Origin: Megamonas hypermegale | GTDB lineage: Bacteria > Bacillota > Negativicutes > Selenomonadales > Selenomonadaceae | NCBI RefSeq assembly: GCF_900187035.1 | Contig: NZ_LT906446.1 | Location: 1,488,001-1,552,000, forward strand | DNA: 64,000 bases | Direction: 5' to 3' | Part shown: piece after piece, positions 8,319-17,359 of the stretch | How the letters are laid out: each line of letters opens with the position of its first letter | Position numbering within the stretch: position 1 is the first letter of the stretch | Position numbers and translations under genes: made by a program | The notes under the pieces: generated by a model | The model's database searches: none | The model's input: only the letters and a program-made list of their open reading frames with translations | Told to the model about the DNA's origin: nothing

Positions 8319-8798
8319 TTATAAATTCAAGCTATCTATCCATTTTTTCACAGAAGATGCGCTTTCTCTACTGCTCATGCGTTTTCCATCTTTCCAAATC
8401 GCATTTTTAGAGCAGGATTTTTCTAATACACTATTCGTATTTCCCATACCACTGCCACCAGAAGTTGCAAATGGAATTATTGTTTTACCTGCAAAATCAT
8501 AACTTTCAAGGAAAGTCTGAATTATGCGCGGTGCAACGTACCACCAAATAGGAAAACCAATAAATACTATATCGTATTGATTCATATTAGAAACCTTGCC
8601 CGAAATTTCTGGGCGTGCAGATGAATCATTCATTTCTTTTGTACTGCGACTTTGTTTATTGTTCCAATTTAAATCAGCAGATGTGTATTTTTCTGCTGGT
8701 TCAATTTCGTAAAAGTCGCCACCTGTTACCTCAGCAATAGTTTTAGCAAGTCTTGCTGTTTGTCCACTTGCGGAAAAATAAGCTACTAAAGCTTTCAT
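8319..8798 (-). CDS. Flavodoxin-family protein
   Basis: 159 residues with the FMN phosphate-binding loop SASGQTAR at residues 9-16, after the first beta strand KALVAYF. PIWWYVAPRIIQTFLESYDF and FATSGGSGMGNT fit the flavin-contacting loops of the flavodoxin_4-type NAD(P)H or electron-carrier proteins. It is likely a cytosolic FMN protein carrying electrons between redox partners that cannot be read from the context. It starts at ATG 8798 with AAGGAG upstream. It is paralogous to the flavodoxin domain of the lipoprotein at 13433-14080. A LysR gene lies upstream on the same strand. Confidence 0.88.
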   Translation of the reverse strand: MKALVAYFSASGQTARLAKTIAEVTGGDFYEIEPAEKYTSADLNWNNKQSRSTKEMNDSSARPEISGKVSNMNQYDIVFIGFPIWWYVAPRIIQTFLESYDFAGKTIIPFATSGGSGMGNTNSVLEKSCSKNAIWKDGKRMSSRESASSVKKWIDSLNL

Positions 8799-8880
8799 AT
8801 GATAATCACTCCTTGAAAATCAATTTACACTTATTTTATTCCTTTAAGCCGACTATAAGTCAATATTTTTTATTCATTTA

Positions 8881-9771
8881 TTATACTTCTTTAAAAAAAT
8901 CTTTTAATATCCTAACAAATTCTTCAATATAAAAATTCGTATTCTCTTTACGCCAAAATGCACAATAATTTCTCCGTATCTGTTTTCCATCTTGATACAG
9001 CGGAATTTTACTAAATAAATCCGATTTATCTTGTTTATCTCCTATTAATTCAATTGGCATAAATCCACGATTAGCAATTACCATAAGTTGCGCTTCTTCT
9101 AGTGTTTTAGCAAAAATAAACTTCGTATTAAACCCAAGCGTATTCTGATAAAAATCTTGTTCATTATTTTCTTGCTGTCTTGATGCTACTAAAATACATG
9201 GTATAAATCTTAAATCTTCTAAAGTCACAAATTTTTTACTAGCTAAAACATTATTTTTAGCTATTTTTATATAGCAATTTCCATAAACTAAATGTAAATT
9301 TACATATTCATCGGAAAAAGCTCTTCGTTGGTCACTTAAAACTATATCCATTTCATTATGTCGCAAACCATAATATAAATCTTCATGATTACCACTTATA
9401 ATTTGAATTACAATTTGTGGATATTTTTTATAAAAATCAGCAATTACTTTTTGTAACTTAATACCATCATAAAAATTTAAATAACCTATTTTTAACTGCA
9501 TTTTATTATTTTTACCAATATTATACGTTTCTTGCTTTATTTTCTCTGCTTTACTTAATAACTCCTTACCATGATGATAAAAATATTCACCTGCATCAGT
9601 TAAATAAAATTTTCTATTTTCTCTTTGAAGAAGCTCAACACCAATATCATTTTCTAATGCTCGTATTTGTTGAGAAATTGCTGATTGAGAAATAAAACAT
9701 TTTTCTGCTGCTTGAGTAAAACTATTACATTCTACTACTGTTACAAAATATTTAATCTGCCGTAAAAGCAT
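8881..9771 (-). CDS. LysR-family transcriptional regulator
   Basis: 296 residues. The N-terminal winged helix-turn-helix is typical (MLLRQIKYFVTVVECNSFTQ, then SQSAISQQIRALENDIGVELL), followed by a linker helix and a periplasmic-binding-protein-like effector domain from about residue 92. It is divergent from the SDR gene at 10019, the common arrangement in which the regulator controls its neighbour and itself. The 247-bp gap contains a dyad fitting a LysR box (9817-9833). Start ATG 9771 has GAGGTG upstream. The effector cannot be inferred. Confidence 0.92.
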   Translation of the reverse strand: MLLRQIKYFVTVVECNSFTQAAEKCFISQSAISQQIRALENDIGVELLQRENRKFYLTDAGEYFYHHGKELLSKAEKIKQETYNIGKNNKMQLKIGYLNFYDGIKLQKVIADFYKKYPQIVIQIISGNHEDLYYGLRHNEMDIVLSDQRRAFSDEYVNLHLVYGNCYIKIAKNNVLASKKFVTLEDLRFIPCILVASRQQENNEQDFYQNTLGFNTKFIFAKTLEEAQLMVIANRGFMPIELIGDKQDKSDLFSKIPLYQDGKQIRRNYCAFWRKENTNFYIEEFVRILKDFFKEV

Positions 9772-9816
9772 TAAAACACCTCAATTTGCCATCTCTAAAA
9801 AATTTAATTTATTTCG

Positions 9817-9833
9817 AATAAGTTTTTCTTATT
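9817..9833. promoter_or_regulatory. Candidate LysR-type operator dyad
   Basis: AATAAG (9817-9822), five T's, CTTATT (9828-9833) is a perfect dyad of the T-N11-A type. It lies in the gap between the divergent LysR and SDR genes. Sequence supports the symmetry; binding is inference. Confidence 0.4.
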
Positions 9834-10018
9834 AATACTATCTACAATTAAAATTGTTTTTACTTAACTACTATTCTACAATATTACTGTAAATAAAATT
9901 ACTATACCAATTAATTTTATTGTAAAAATTTAAACACTTATTATTCCTTCTTTAGCTAGCAAAGAAAAATGTATTTTATGCACTTAACAAAAATTACAAA
10001 ATAGAAAGGATTTTTTCT

Positions 10019-10858
10019 ATGTCTAAACAAAAAGATGTATTAATTTTAACTGGCGCAGGTCAAATTGGTATGGCTATAGCTAGAAGAGTAGGCTTTAATC
10101 ATAAAATCATAATCGGTGATAAAAATATAAAAAACGCTGAAAATATTTCTAAAATCATGCAAAATGCTGGTTTTGATACAAGTTTTTTAGAAATGGATTT
10201 ATCTTCTCGCGATTCCATATGCAATTTAATAAATGAATCTCAAAAATACGGCGAAATATCTGCCCTAATAAATGCTGCTGGCGTTTCACCTAGTCAAGCT
10301 TCTATAAAAACAATTTTAAATGTAGATTTGTACGGCACAGCCGTATTACTTGAAGAAATAGGCAAAGTTATAAAAGAAGGTGGCACTGGTATAACTATTT
10401 CCAGCCAATCAGGACACAGAATGCCTGCTCTTACTCCACAAGAAGATGAACAATTGGCTATGACTCCTACACAAGAATTGCTCTCATTAGAAATACTTCA
10501 ACCTAAAAATATTCGTGATACTTTACATGCCTATCAACTTGCAAAACGTTGCAACGTAAAACGCGTTATGGCTGAAGCAGTAAAATGGGGCAAACGCAAT
10601 GCGCGTATCAATTCAATCTCACCAGGTATTATCGTAACTCCATTAGCAATTGATGAATTCAATGGTATTCGTGGAGATTTTTACAAAAATATGTTTGCTA
10701 AATGCCCTGCTGGTCGTCCCGGCACTGCTGATGAAGTAGCGAATATTGCTGAATTTTTAATGAGCGATAGAGCTTCTTTTGTCACTGGTTCTGATTTCCT
10801 TATTGATGGTGGAGCCACTGCTTCTTATTTTTATGGCCCCTTAAAACCTCAAAAATAA
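10019..10858 (+). CDS. Short-chain dehydrogenase/reductase
   Basis: 279 residues with the classical SDR layout: nucleotide-binding TGAGQIG at 11-17, NAAG at 85-88, catalytic Ser at about 128-129 (TISSQSG), and YQLAK with Tyr172 and Lys176. It should reduce a ketone or oxidise an alcohol with NAD(P)(H). The loop after the catalytic Ser (about 133-168) is longer than usual, which may shape a special substrate pocket. Start ATG 10019 is preceded by AGAAAGGA. It is divergent from a LysR regulator and followed by an MFS transporter gene, so a detoxification or solute-use role is possible. Confidence 0.9.
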   Translation: MSKQKDVLILTGAGQIGMAIARRVGFNHKIIIGDKNIKNAENISKIMQNAGFDTSFLEMDLSSRDSICNLINESQKYGEISALINAAGVSPSQASIKTILNVDLYGTAVLLEEIGKVIKEGGTGITISSQSGHRMPALTPQEDEQLAMTPTQELLSLEILQPKNIRDTLHAYQLAKRCNVKRVMAEAVKWGKRNARINSISPGIIVTPLAIDEFNGIRGDFYKNMFAKCPAGRPGTADEVANIAEFLMSDRASFVTGSDFLIDGGATASYFYGPLKPQK

Positions 10859-10872
10859 TTCAATTAATTTAC

Positions 10873-10903
10873 AAAAGGCAATACTTAGTTATTGCCTTTT
10901 TTT
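10873..10903 (+). terminator. Rho-independent terminator after the SDR gene
   Basis: AAAAGGCAAT (10873-10882) pairs with ATTGCCTTTT (10891-10900), and the T run continues to 10903. The MFS gene downstream therefore probably has its own promoter; TATAAT boxes occur at 10917-10922 and 10935-10940. Confidence 0.85.
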
Positions 10904-10955
10904 GTTTTTAGCGCGTTATAATATAGATATAGCATATAATAAAGGCGGTGTTTAT

Positions 10956-12116
10956 ATGGTAAACTCAAATCAACAACACAGAGATATTTCATTAATTCTA
11001 ATCGCTAGCTTTTTTTATATGACAAGTCCAATGCTAATAACACCAATTATCACAGGATTTTCTGAATCACTCGGCGCAAGTGGCACTATGATGGGGCTTA
11101 TCGGCGGAATAATGAATATCTGCTCTTTAATCAGTAGACCTATTATCGGGGTTTATGCTGACAAAATCAATAAATACAAAATATCCTCATTCGGCATAAT
11201 TTGCATCATAATTGCCTGCATAGGATATACTCTAGCTACTAATTCAATAATCATCATGATTGCTAGAATTATCAATGGTCTTGGTTTTGCTTGCTGTTCG
11301 ACTTGTATGTCCACTTGGATGTCAGATTTATTGCCACAAGAAAAAATCGGCTCAGGCATGGGCATTTATGGCACTATGAATGCTTTGAGCATGGCAATCG
11401 CTCCAGCTATCGGCATATACATCTATCAAAATTTCAACTACACTGTAGCTTTTTTGATTGCAACAATTACAGCAATAATCTCCATCATCATAATTCAATT
11501 CGTACAAGATAAAGATGAACCAATTCCCACTACAAAAACCAATTCTAAACTAGAATTGATTGATAAAAATGTAGTTCCCATCGCATTCATCATGATGATG
11601 TTTGCTATTCCATACTGTGCAACTCAATCATTTCTCGTAACTTATATCGAAACGAAACAACTCGATATCAATATAAGTTTATTTTTCCCAGCTTATGCCA
11701 TTGCTCTTTTAATATTGCGCATAAGTTTAAAAAGCTTATTTGATAAATTGCCTTTCGGCGTATTTTTTATATCTAGCACAATCTGTGCTTGCCTTTCCAT
11801 GTATTTTCTAAACACCATGCAAAACGATTTTGATATGCTACTTGCTTCCGTCTTCATGGCTGGTGGCACTGGCATCTTAAATTCAGTTTGTCAATCTACT
11901 GCGCTACTGCTTGCACCTAAAAATAAACGCGGACTTGCTAATAGCACATTTTATATAGGCATTGATTTAGGCATGGCACTCGGCCCAATTATTGCGGGCT
12001 TCTTCTATGAACATTTCCCTTTAGATTTATTCTATCCATTATTTTTTATAACGATACCATTAGCTATAATCGGCTATTTCTTCTATCGCCAAAAAGCTAA
12101 ACATATTTTAAATTAA
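10956..12116 (+). CDS. MFS transporter (12-TM efflux type)
   Basis: 386 residues with about 12 hydrophobic segments split by a charged central loop near residues 188-202. The motif-A region after TM2 reads GGIMNICSLISRPIIGVYADK, with RPIIG and the acidic residue typical of the DHA1 drug:H+ antiporters. It is likely an inner-membrane exporter or small-solute carrier. An upstream in-frame TTG (10902) sits in the terminator, so the ATG at 10956 with AAGGCGG (10942-10948) is chosen. The substrate is unknown. Confidence 0.88.
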   Translation: MVNSNQQHRDISLILIASFFYMTSPMLITPIITGFSESLGASGTMMGLIGGIMNICSLISRPIIGVYADKINKYKISSFGIICIIIACIGYTLATNSIIIMIARIINGLGFACCSTCMSTWMSDLLPQEKIGSGMGIYGTMNALSMAIAPAIGIYIYQNFNYTVAFLIATITAIISIIIIQFVQDKDEPIPTTKTNSKLELIDKNVVPIAFIMMMFAIPYCATQSFLVTYIETKQLDINISLFFPAYAIALLILRISLKSLFDKLPFGVFFISSTICACLSMYFLNTMQNDFDMLLASVFMAGGTGILNSVCQSTALLLAPKNKRGLANSTFYIGIDLGMALGPIIAGFFYEHFPLDLFYPLFFITIPLAIIGYFFYRQKAKHILN

Positions 12117-12119
12117 ATT

Positions 12120-13346
12120 TTATTTCTTGGGTGCGAAAAAATTCTTCATATCCACTTTTTCCAATTTCAATAAGGCTATTTTCTTATCCAACCCGCCACC
12201 GTATCCAGTCAAATTACCATTTACTCCGACAACACGGTGGCACGGCACGATTATAGATATAGGATTGTGTCCCACTGCACCGCCAACAGCCTGTGCCGAT
12301 ACTCTCGGCACTTTTCTTTTTTCTGCTATTTTGCGGGAAATCTCACCATATGATATAACTTTTCCATATGGGATTGTCTGCAAAATCTCCCATACCCTTT
12401 TTCTAAATTCCGTACCTTCTAAATGAATTGGTGGCATAAAATTCGGCTCTTTCCCTTTAAAATACATATCGAGCCATTTTACAGTCTGCGCAAATACTTC
12501 TAAATCCTTATACTGTGCCATTTTTGCCTTTGCGCTGAAATACCTGTCAAAATCAAAACACAATGCTGTGAGTTTTTCGCCATCACTCGTTAAGATTATC
12601 TTGCCTATAGGCGATGAATATTCATATTTGTATTTCATATACTCAAATGAAGCTGTAGATTTTTTTATCTTTACAGCTTTTTTATTTTCTCTACAATCAA
12701 CCATATCTGGAATAGCACCACTGGAAACAGCCCATAAATACAAACTCGCAATACTGCCATAAGGATTAAATCGCTTGCGATATTTTTCAAATAAATTACG
12801 GTCGATATTTTTACGATGATAGACCATCGACAACCCGCGCCGTATTGCTAAATCATCAAAACTAAAAATATTCTTTCTCTCTAGGCAAAATAATAAAATC
12901 ATCTCCGCTGTCCAGCGTCCAATGCCTTTTAAACTACAAAGTTTCGTTATAGCCTCTTCATCATCAGCTTTTTGCACATCAGATAAAACGAATTGACCTA
13001 AATAAACCTTTCGCACAAAATCCATGATGTATTCCGCTTTGCGCAGACTAATTCCCATTTTTTGCAATTCTTGTGCAGTCGATTTTATTAAAATACTCGG
13101 CGTTATTTGCCCATAATGATTTTGTATTCTTTGCCAAATCGTTCGATGTGCTTTTGTAGAAATCTGCTGTCCCACTATCGCATGTATCACTGATGAAAAT
13201 AAATCCGTGTCCGTTTCTCTTTTTATATATCCTATTTTATCAATGACCTGCGCTAATTTTTTATCCTTTCGCTTTAAATAAAGCAATTCTTCTTCACTAT
13301 AATTAAAATACACATCATCACCTACTTTATCATGCTTTTTAAACAT
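12120..13346 (-). CDS. Fused DNA glycosylase (AlkA-type HhH-GPD) and O6-alkylguanine-DNA alkyltransferase (Ogt)
   Basis: 408 residues carrying two repair enzymes. Residues about 1-215 are an HhH-GPD glycosylase: LKGIGRWTAEMIL (139-151) is the helix-hairpin-helix and FSFDDLAIRRG (161-171) holds the catalytic Asp, probably Asp165. Residues about 235-400 are a methylguanine methyltransferase ending in PCHRVVG with acceptor Cys369, preceded by YGKVISYGEI. The protein should excise 3-methyladenine-type bases and directly reverse O6-methylguanine. Upstream of ATG 13346 there is only a weak Shine-Dalgarno sequence, so the exact start is less certain. Both active sites look intact. Confidence 0.9.
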   Translation of the reverse strand: MFKKHDKVGDDVYFNYSEEELLYLKRKDKKLAQVIDKIGYIKRETDTDLFSSVIHAIVGQQISTKAHRTIWQRIQNHYGQITPSILIKSTAQELQKMGISLRKAEYIMDFVRKVYLGQFVLSDVQKADDEEAITKLCSLKGIGRWTAEMILLFCLERKNIFSFDDLAIRRGLSMVYHRKNIDRNLFEKYRKRFNPYGSIASLYLWAVSSGAIPDMVDCRENKKAVKIKKSTASFEYMKYKYEYSSPIGKIILTSDGEKLTALCFDFDRYFSAKAKMAQYKDLEVFAQTVKWLDMYFKGKEPNFMPPIHLEGTEFRKRVWEILQTIPYGKVISYGEISRKIAEKRKVPRVSAQAVGGAVGHNPISIIVPCHRVVGVNGNLTGYGGGLDKKIALLKLEKVDMKNFFAPKK

Positions 13347-13432
13347 TTTTCATCATTCTAACTAAGTATTTGCTATCAATTATTTGCAATGTTACACTAA
13401 ATTTAAATAAAACAACGAAGGGAGTCATTAAA

Positions 13433-14080
13433 ATGAAAAAATTATCTAAAATAATCGTTCTCATATTTTCAGCTTTATTGATTTTCTGCCTCAGTGCTTG
13501 TGCTTCAGAAAATTCTTCTGATAACAATACAAAAACCACACCAGAAACTCAACAAAGTGCTTCCACTAATGAAAATACAGATAATGCGCCATCTTCTAAT
13601 TCTAAAATATTAGTCGCTTATTTTTCTTGCACTGGCAATACTGAAAATGCCGCTCAAAAAATCGCTACAGCAACAGGTGGCGATTTGTACGCAATCACAC
13701 CAGCCGAGCCTTATACTGCTGATGACTTGCGCTACAATGATGATACAACTCGTGCAACTAAAGAACAGCATGATACATCTATTCGCCCTGCTCTTGCTGG
13801 AACAGTCGACAACTTCCAACAATACGATGTGATTTTCGTCGGCTATCCAATCTGGTGGGACCAAGCACCTCGCGTCATCAATACATTCTTAGAAAGCTAT
13901 GATTTTTCTGGTAAAAAAGTAATTCCGTTTTGCACTTCTGGCGGTAGCACCATCACCAACAGTGCCAATCAGTTAAAATCCACTTATAGCAATATGAATT
14001 GGCTTGATGGCAGACTTATCGGTCGCAGTACATCACAAGATGAAATCGCAGCTTGGATTGATAGTTTAAATATAAAATAA
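13433..14080 (+). CDS. Flavodoxin-domain lipoprotein
   Basis: 215 residues. A lipoprotein signal peptide ends in the lipobox CLSAC with Cys23 as the lipidation site, followed by a Ser/Thr/Asn-rich linker (about 24-58) and a flavodoxin domain with FMN loop SCTGNTE. PIWWDQAPRVINTFLESYDF closely parallels the cytosolic flavodoxin at 8319-8798. It is therefore an FMN protein tethered to the outer face of the inner membrane or the inner face of the outer membrane. The ATG at 13433 after GAAGGGAG is chosen over an upstream in-frame start without a ribosome site. The redox partner is unknown. Confidence 0.9.
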   Translation: MKKLSKIIVLIFSALLIFCLSACASENSSDNNTKTTPETQQSASTNENTDNAPSSNSKILVAYFSCTGNTENAAQKIATATGGDLYAITPAEPYTADDLRYNDDTTRATKEQHDTSIRPALAGTVDNFQQYDVIFVGYPIWWDQAPRVINTFLESYDFSGKKVIPFCTSGGSTITNSANQLKSTYSNMNWLDGRLIGRSTSQDEIAAWIDSLNIK

Positions 14081-14088
14081 TATATTAA

Positions 14089-14136
14089 AAGCCAAACATT
14101 AGTTTAACTTTCCTCCAATGTTTGGCTTATTTTTTA
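14089..14136. terminator. Bidirectional terminator, flavodoxin lipoprotein / aldo-keto reductase
   Basis: A 12-bp stem, AAGCCAAACATT (14089-14100) with AATGTTTGGCTT (14117-14128), has flanking A and T runs. The T run overlaps the stop codon of the convergent gene. Confidence 0.85.
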
Positions 14137-15129
14137 TTCTGCTAAAGATATTTCATCTATTTTTTTAAGTTCTTCGTCTGTAAATGAAGTATTTTCTATT
14201 GCTTTTATATTGTCCAAAATCTGCATAGGTTTTGAAGCACCGATTAAAACGCTTGTTACTATGCCATCTTTAAGTACCCAACTAAGTGCCATTTCCGCCA
14301 AAGTCTGTCCTCTATCTTTTGCCATTTCATTTAATTTTGCAATCTGATTTAAACGACTTTCAGTAAGTGCAGCTGCTTTTAAGAAACGGCCATCAGTTTT
14401 TATACGGCTATCGCTTGGAATTCCATGCAAATATTTATCCGTGAGCATACCTTGTGCCAAAGGACTGAAAGCGATAATGCCTTTTTGCAATTTATGCGCA
14501 GTTTCTTTTAAACCATTATTTTCAATAGTGCGGTCAAAAATAGAATATCTATTTTGATTAATGATAAATGGACAATGCATTTCATTTAAAATAGCTGTAG
14601 CCTTGGCTAGTGTTTCACCATCGTAATTTGAAAGACCTGCATAAATTGCCTTACCGCTTTTAACTGCTTGGTTGAGTGCGCTCATCGTTTCTTCAAGCGG
14701 TGTGTTTTTATCCATGCGATGATGGTAAAAGATATCTACATATTCAAGCCCCATGCGTTTTAAGCTCTGGTCAAGACTTGCCAGCATATGTTTTCTACTG
14801 CCCCAATTTCCATAAGGGCCGTTCCACATTTCATAACCAGCTTTTGTACTGATTACCAATTCATCACGATAAGCCATTAAATCTTCTTTTAAAATTCGAC
14901 CAAAATTCTTTTCAGCACTGCCTGGTTCTGGCCCGTAATTATTCGCTAAATCAAAATGAGTTATACCATTGTCAAAAGCTGTAAAACAAAGCTGTTTCAT
15001 ATTAGCAAATAAAGCTGTATCACCGAAATTATGCCAAAGACCGAGAGAAATTTGTGGCAGGCAAAGACCGCTTTTACCACAATGAACATATTTCATTGAA
15101 TCATATCTACTTTTAGCTGCTGTATACAT
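14134..15129 (-). CDS. Aldo/keto reductase, YghZ-like
   Basis: 331 residues. The N-terminus (MKYVHCGKSGLCLPQISLGL) and the tetrad regions FDLANNYG (Asp, Tyr), VISTKAG (Lys) and YVDIFYHHRMD (His) match the (beta/alpha)8 NADPH-dependent AKR family. The closest named relative I recognise is E. coli YghZ, an L-glyceraldehyde-3-phosphate reductase acting on methylglyoxal-type aldehydes. It should be a cytosolic aldehyde reductase. Start ATG 15129 has GGAGGT upstream. It is a single gene: a terminator separates it from the acetyltransferase gene upstream. Confidence 0.88.
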   Translation of the reverse strand: MYTAAKSRYDSMKYVHCGKSGLCLPQISLGLWHNFGDTALFANMKQLCFTAFDNGITHFDLANNYGPEPGSAEKNFGRILKEDLMAYRDELVISTKAGYEMWNGPYGNWGSRKHMLASLDQSLKRMGLEYVDIFYHHRMDKNTPLEETMSALNQAVKSGKAIYAGLSNYDGETLAKATAILNEMHCPFIINQNRYSIFDRTIENNGLKETAHKLQKGIIAFSPLAQGMLTDKYLHGIPSDSRIKTDGRFLKAAALTESRLNQIAKLNEMAKDRGQTLAEMALSWVLKDGIVTSVLIGASKPMQILDNIKAIENTSFTDEELKKIDEISLAE

Positions 15130-15220
15130 ACAGTATATACCTCCATTGCGCCGTATTTTATATTTTTTATTATACTACCAAATATATTAAAATTCATATG
15201 CTTATAAGCTTTTCACTATA

Positions 15221-15268
15221 AAATAAAAAAGTTGCAATAAAATGCTTTAAACACATTCTATTACAACT
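15221..15268 (-). terminator. Terminator after the acetyltransferase gene
   Basis: A 15-nt arm (15230-15244) pairs with 15254-15268, nearly perfectly. On the minus strand it is followed by a T-rich run (complement of 15221-15230). Confidence 0.75.
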
Positions 15269-15285
15269 CTTTTTCATATCTCATG

Positions 15286-15870
15286 TTATTTTTTCAAATT
15301 AATTCTATCATTTTCGCCTATCGTGCGAATTGGTTTGCAAGGATTGCCTACAGCTACAACATTTGGTGGAATGTCTTTGCAAACGAGGCTTTTTGCACCG
15401 ATTATACTGCCTTCGCCAATCGTTACACCTGGCAAAATCGTAACATCTCCGCCAAGCCAAACATTATCTTCAATGGTAATCGGCGTAGCTTTTTCAAAAC
15501 CTTCATTGCGTTCTTCCGCTATGATTGGATGGCTTGCTGTATACATACCGCAATTTGGCCCAATGAAACAATTTTTACCGATTTTAATTGTTGCACAATC
15601 CATCAAATACGCACCGTGATTTATAAAACAACTTTCACCAATTATACAATTTTTACCGTAATCCACATAAAAAGGAGCTAAAATGCTTACATCTTTCGCT
15701 TTATTCGGCAAAAGCTTTGCGAGCAGTGCTTCTCTCTTCGCTACATCTTTTGGACGAGTTTGATTAAATTCATGACATAAATCATCAGCTTCTAATCGTT
15801 CCGCTAAAAGTTCTTTGTCGTAATTAGCATCATACCACATGCCCTTTTGCATTTTCTCTTTTTCAGTCAT
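15286..15870 (-). CDS. Sugar O-acetyltransferase (maltose/galactoside acetyltransferase type)
   Basis: 194 residues. The N-terminal Mac domain (KEKMQKGMWYDANYDKELLA) is followed by left-handed parallel beta-helix hexapeptide repeats with I-G-x-x-x-x-I/V periodicity, for example DNVWLGGDVTILPGVTIGEG. The catalytic His is in the segment MYTASHPI. This is the LacA/Maa/NodL group, which transfers acetyl from acetyl-CoA to a sugar hydroxyl. Start ATG 15870 has AAGGGG upstream. The natural acceptor is not evident. Confidence 0.9.
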   Translation of the reverse strand: MTEKEKMQKGMWYDANYDKELLAERLEADDLCHEFNQTRPKDVAKREALLAKLLPNKAKDVSILAPFYVDYGKNCIIGESCFINHGAYLMDCATIKIGKNCFIGPNCGMYTASHPIIAEERNEGFEKATPITIEDNVWLGGDVTILPGVTIGEGSIIGAKSLVCKDIPPNVVAVGNPCKPIRTIGENDRINLKK

Positions 15871-15948
15871 AAACCCAGCCCCTTTTTAGTTTTTCTTCTA
15901 TTATAACATAAATCTATTAATAGATTTTTCATCATAGTAATATAAATA

Positions 15949-16707
15949 TTAAGCAGATAACAATTCTATATTATTAGGATTATTTCTTTTACTCCAAAGA
16001 ATTACTTTTGTTTCATAAGTAATAAAAGCTTCTTCAATCCCTTTGCCTATAGAATTTTGGTCATTCAAAATAACAATCAATTGACTATTATTTCCTCTAA
16101 CTAATTTTGTATCGTTCCACGCAAAAAGTATATTACTCATTGCTGTTTTATTAGGATTATTAACTGCTTGACATAATCGTTCTGGTTTTGTTTTACTTCT
16201 CTGTATCAAAAAATCATAGTTATGTGAAAACCCTGATTTACCCATAAATTGAACATTATCTGTACAATAAATTTCTTTTTCCGCAAAAAACTCTTGCACA
16301 TCATCTAAAAATAGAGATGAAACTCTTGTTTTAGATAAAGAAAACATATCATCTATTCTAAGCATAGCTTGAATAAATAAATGCTTCTTTTGAGGAAAAT
16401 TATTTATTGGTGCTTTTGCTATTAATTCATCACCATCTAATTGAACACCATATTGATACAATATTCTTTGGAGTTGAATTTTACGATTTTTTGTCAACGT
16501 AATACCGTGCATTTTTAAATTATTAATAGTCATGCTATCATCGGTAAATAAAATCTGATTATCTTCTTGCTTTACATAAAGTTGCAGATAATCATTTGCA
16601 CTATCTAAATATGGAGTAGTAATCTCATAATACTCTCCTATTTTTTCAAAAGTAATTTCACTTTTTAGCCAATCAGTATAATCATTTATTAATTTCTGAA
16701 TATCCAA
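15949..16707 (-). CDS. DUF1828/DUF1829-type protein (second gene of a pair)
   Basis: 252 residues of unknown function. Residues about 30-115 resemble DUF1828 (LFTDDSMTINNLKMHGI); about 135-245 resemble DUF1829 (QFMGKSGFSHNYDFLIQ). No transmembrane segment or signal peptide is seen. It starts with TTG at 16707, 5-6 bases after the strong site GGGAGGTG. Only 18 bases separate it from the gene upstream, so the two are probably co-transcribed. Such pairs are scattered in bacterial accessory regions; an immunity or toxin-antitoxin role is a guess. Family naming is from memory. Confidence 0.65.
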   Translation of the reverse strand: MDIQKLINDYTDWLKSEITFEKIGEYYEITTPYLDSANDYLQLYVKQEDNQILFTDDSMTINNLKMHGITLTKNRKIQLQRILYQYGVQLDGDELIAKAPINNFPQKKHLFIQAMLRIDDMFSLSKTRVSSLFLDDVQEFFAEKEIYCTDNVQFMGKSGFSHNYDFLIQRSKTKPERLCQAVNNPNKTAMSNILFAWNDTKLVRGNNSQLIVILNDQNSIGKGIEEAFITYETKVILWSKRNNPNNIELLSA

Positions 16708-16725
16708 GATTACACCTCCCTATAA

Positions 16726-17172
16726 TTATATTAATTCTGCTTGATAAATTATATTTGGCTTTTCAATCACATTAAACTTTGTTAAAAATAAAATTGTATT
16801 TTTTTCAAAATCTTCACTATTTATATCATCAGCAGGAAAAGCCCATTTTAACTCATACTTTTCACTATATATATGCCAATGGTTTCCCGTTATTAATTCA
16901 CCATCTGGATTAGGAGGTCTATTTGATGGATTTATATGTAATTCTAACAATACAATTCCATTCTTCATAACACGAGCACCTATATTATATTTTAAACGAT
17001 TTATTTTCCCTCTAAATATATTAATAACAAAAATATTTTCTTTTGTTTTTCCTGCAACATTAAATTCTATTGATTTCCCTGGTGATGGAAATTGTATTTC
17101 ATTTACTAATGTATGTTTTAACATTTTTAATAGTTTTTCTGCTTCTTCTTGAGTAATTTTTATAGAAGCCAC
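16726..17172 (-). CDS. DUF6978-like protein (first gene of the pair)
   Basis: 148 residues of unknown function. The conserved-looking core is HINPSNRPPNPDGELITGNH, then WHIYSEKYELKWAFP, which resembles the family I remember as DUF6978 (a small cytosolic protein with an N-P-D-G...H-x-H-I-Y signature). It starts with GTG at 17172 after AAGG; the overlapping ATG at 17174 opens only a five-codon frame. It lies directly upstream of the DUF1828-type gene. Base composition is slightly more AT-rich than the flanking genes. Confidence 0.6.
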   Translation of the reverse strand: MASIKITQEEAEKLLKMLKHTLVNEIQFPSPGKSIEFNVAGKTKENIFVINIFRGKINRLKYNIGARVMKNGIVLLELHINPSNRPPNPDGELITGNHWHIYSEKYELKWAFPADDINSEDFEKNTILFLTKFNVIEKPNIIYQAELI

Positions 17173-17288
17173 ATTTATTACCTTCTTTTATTATATATAA
17201 ATCGAATATTATTTTTTACTGATAAATAACTGCTCATATTAAAACAATTTTATTTTTATTATAACATAAAAGAGTTTTTTACATAAAC

Positions 17289-17324
17289 AAAAAGGTTACC
17301 CTTATATTTTGAGGTAACCTTTTT
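17289..17324. terminator. Terminator after the Nudix gene
   Basis: A perfect 12-bp stem, AAAAAGGTTACC (17289-17300) with GGTAACCTTTTT (17313-17324), has T runs on either strand. It isolates the DUF pair from the Nudix gene. Confidence 0.85.
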
Positions 17325-17359
17325 ATTTTATATATTATTTTTTATTCCATTATATAAAT

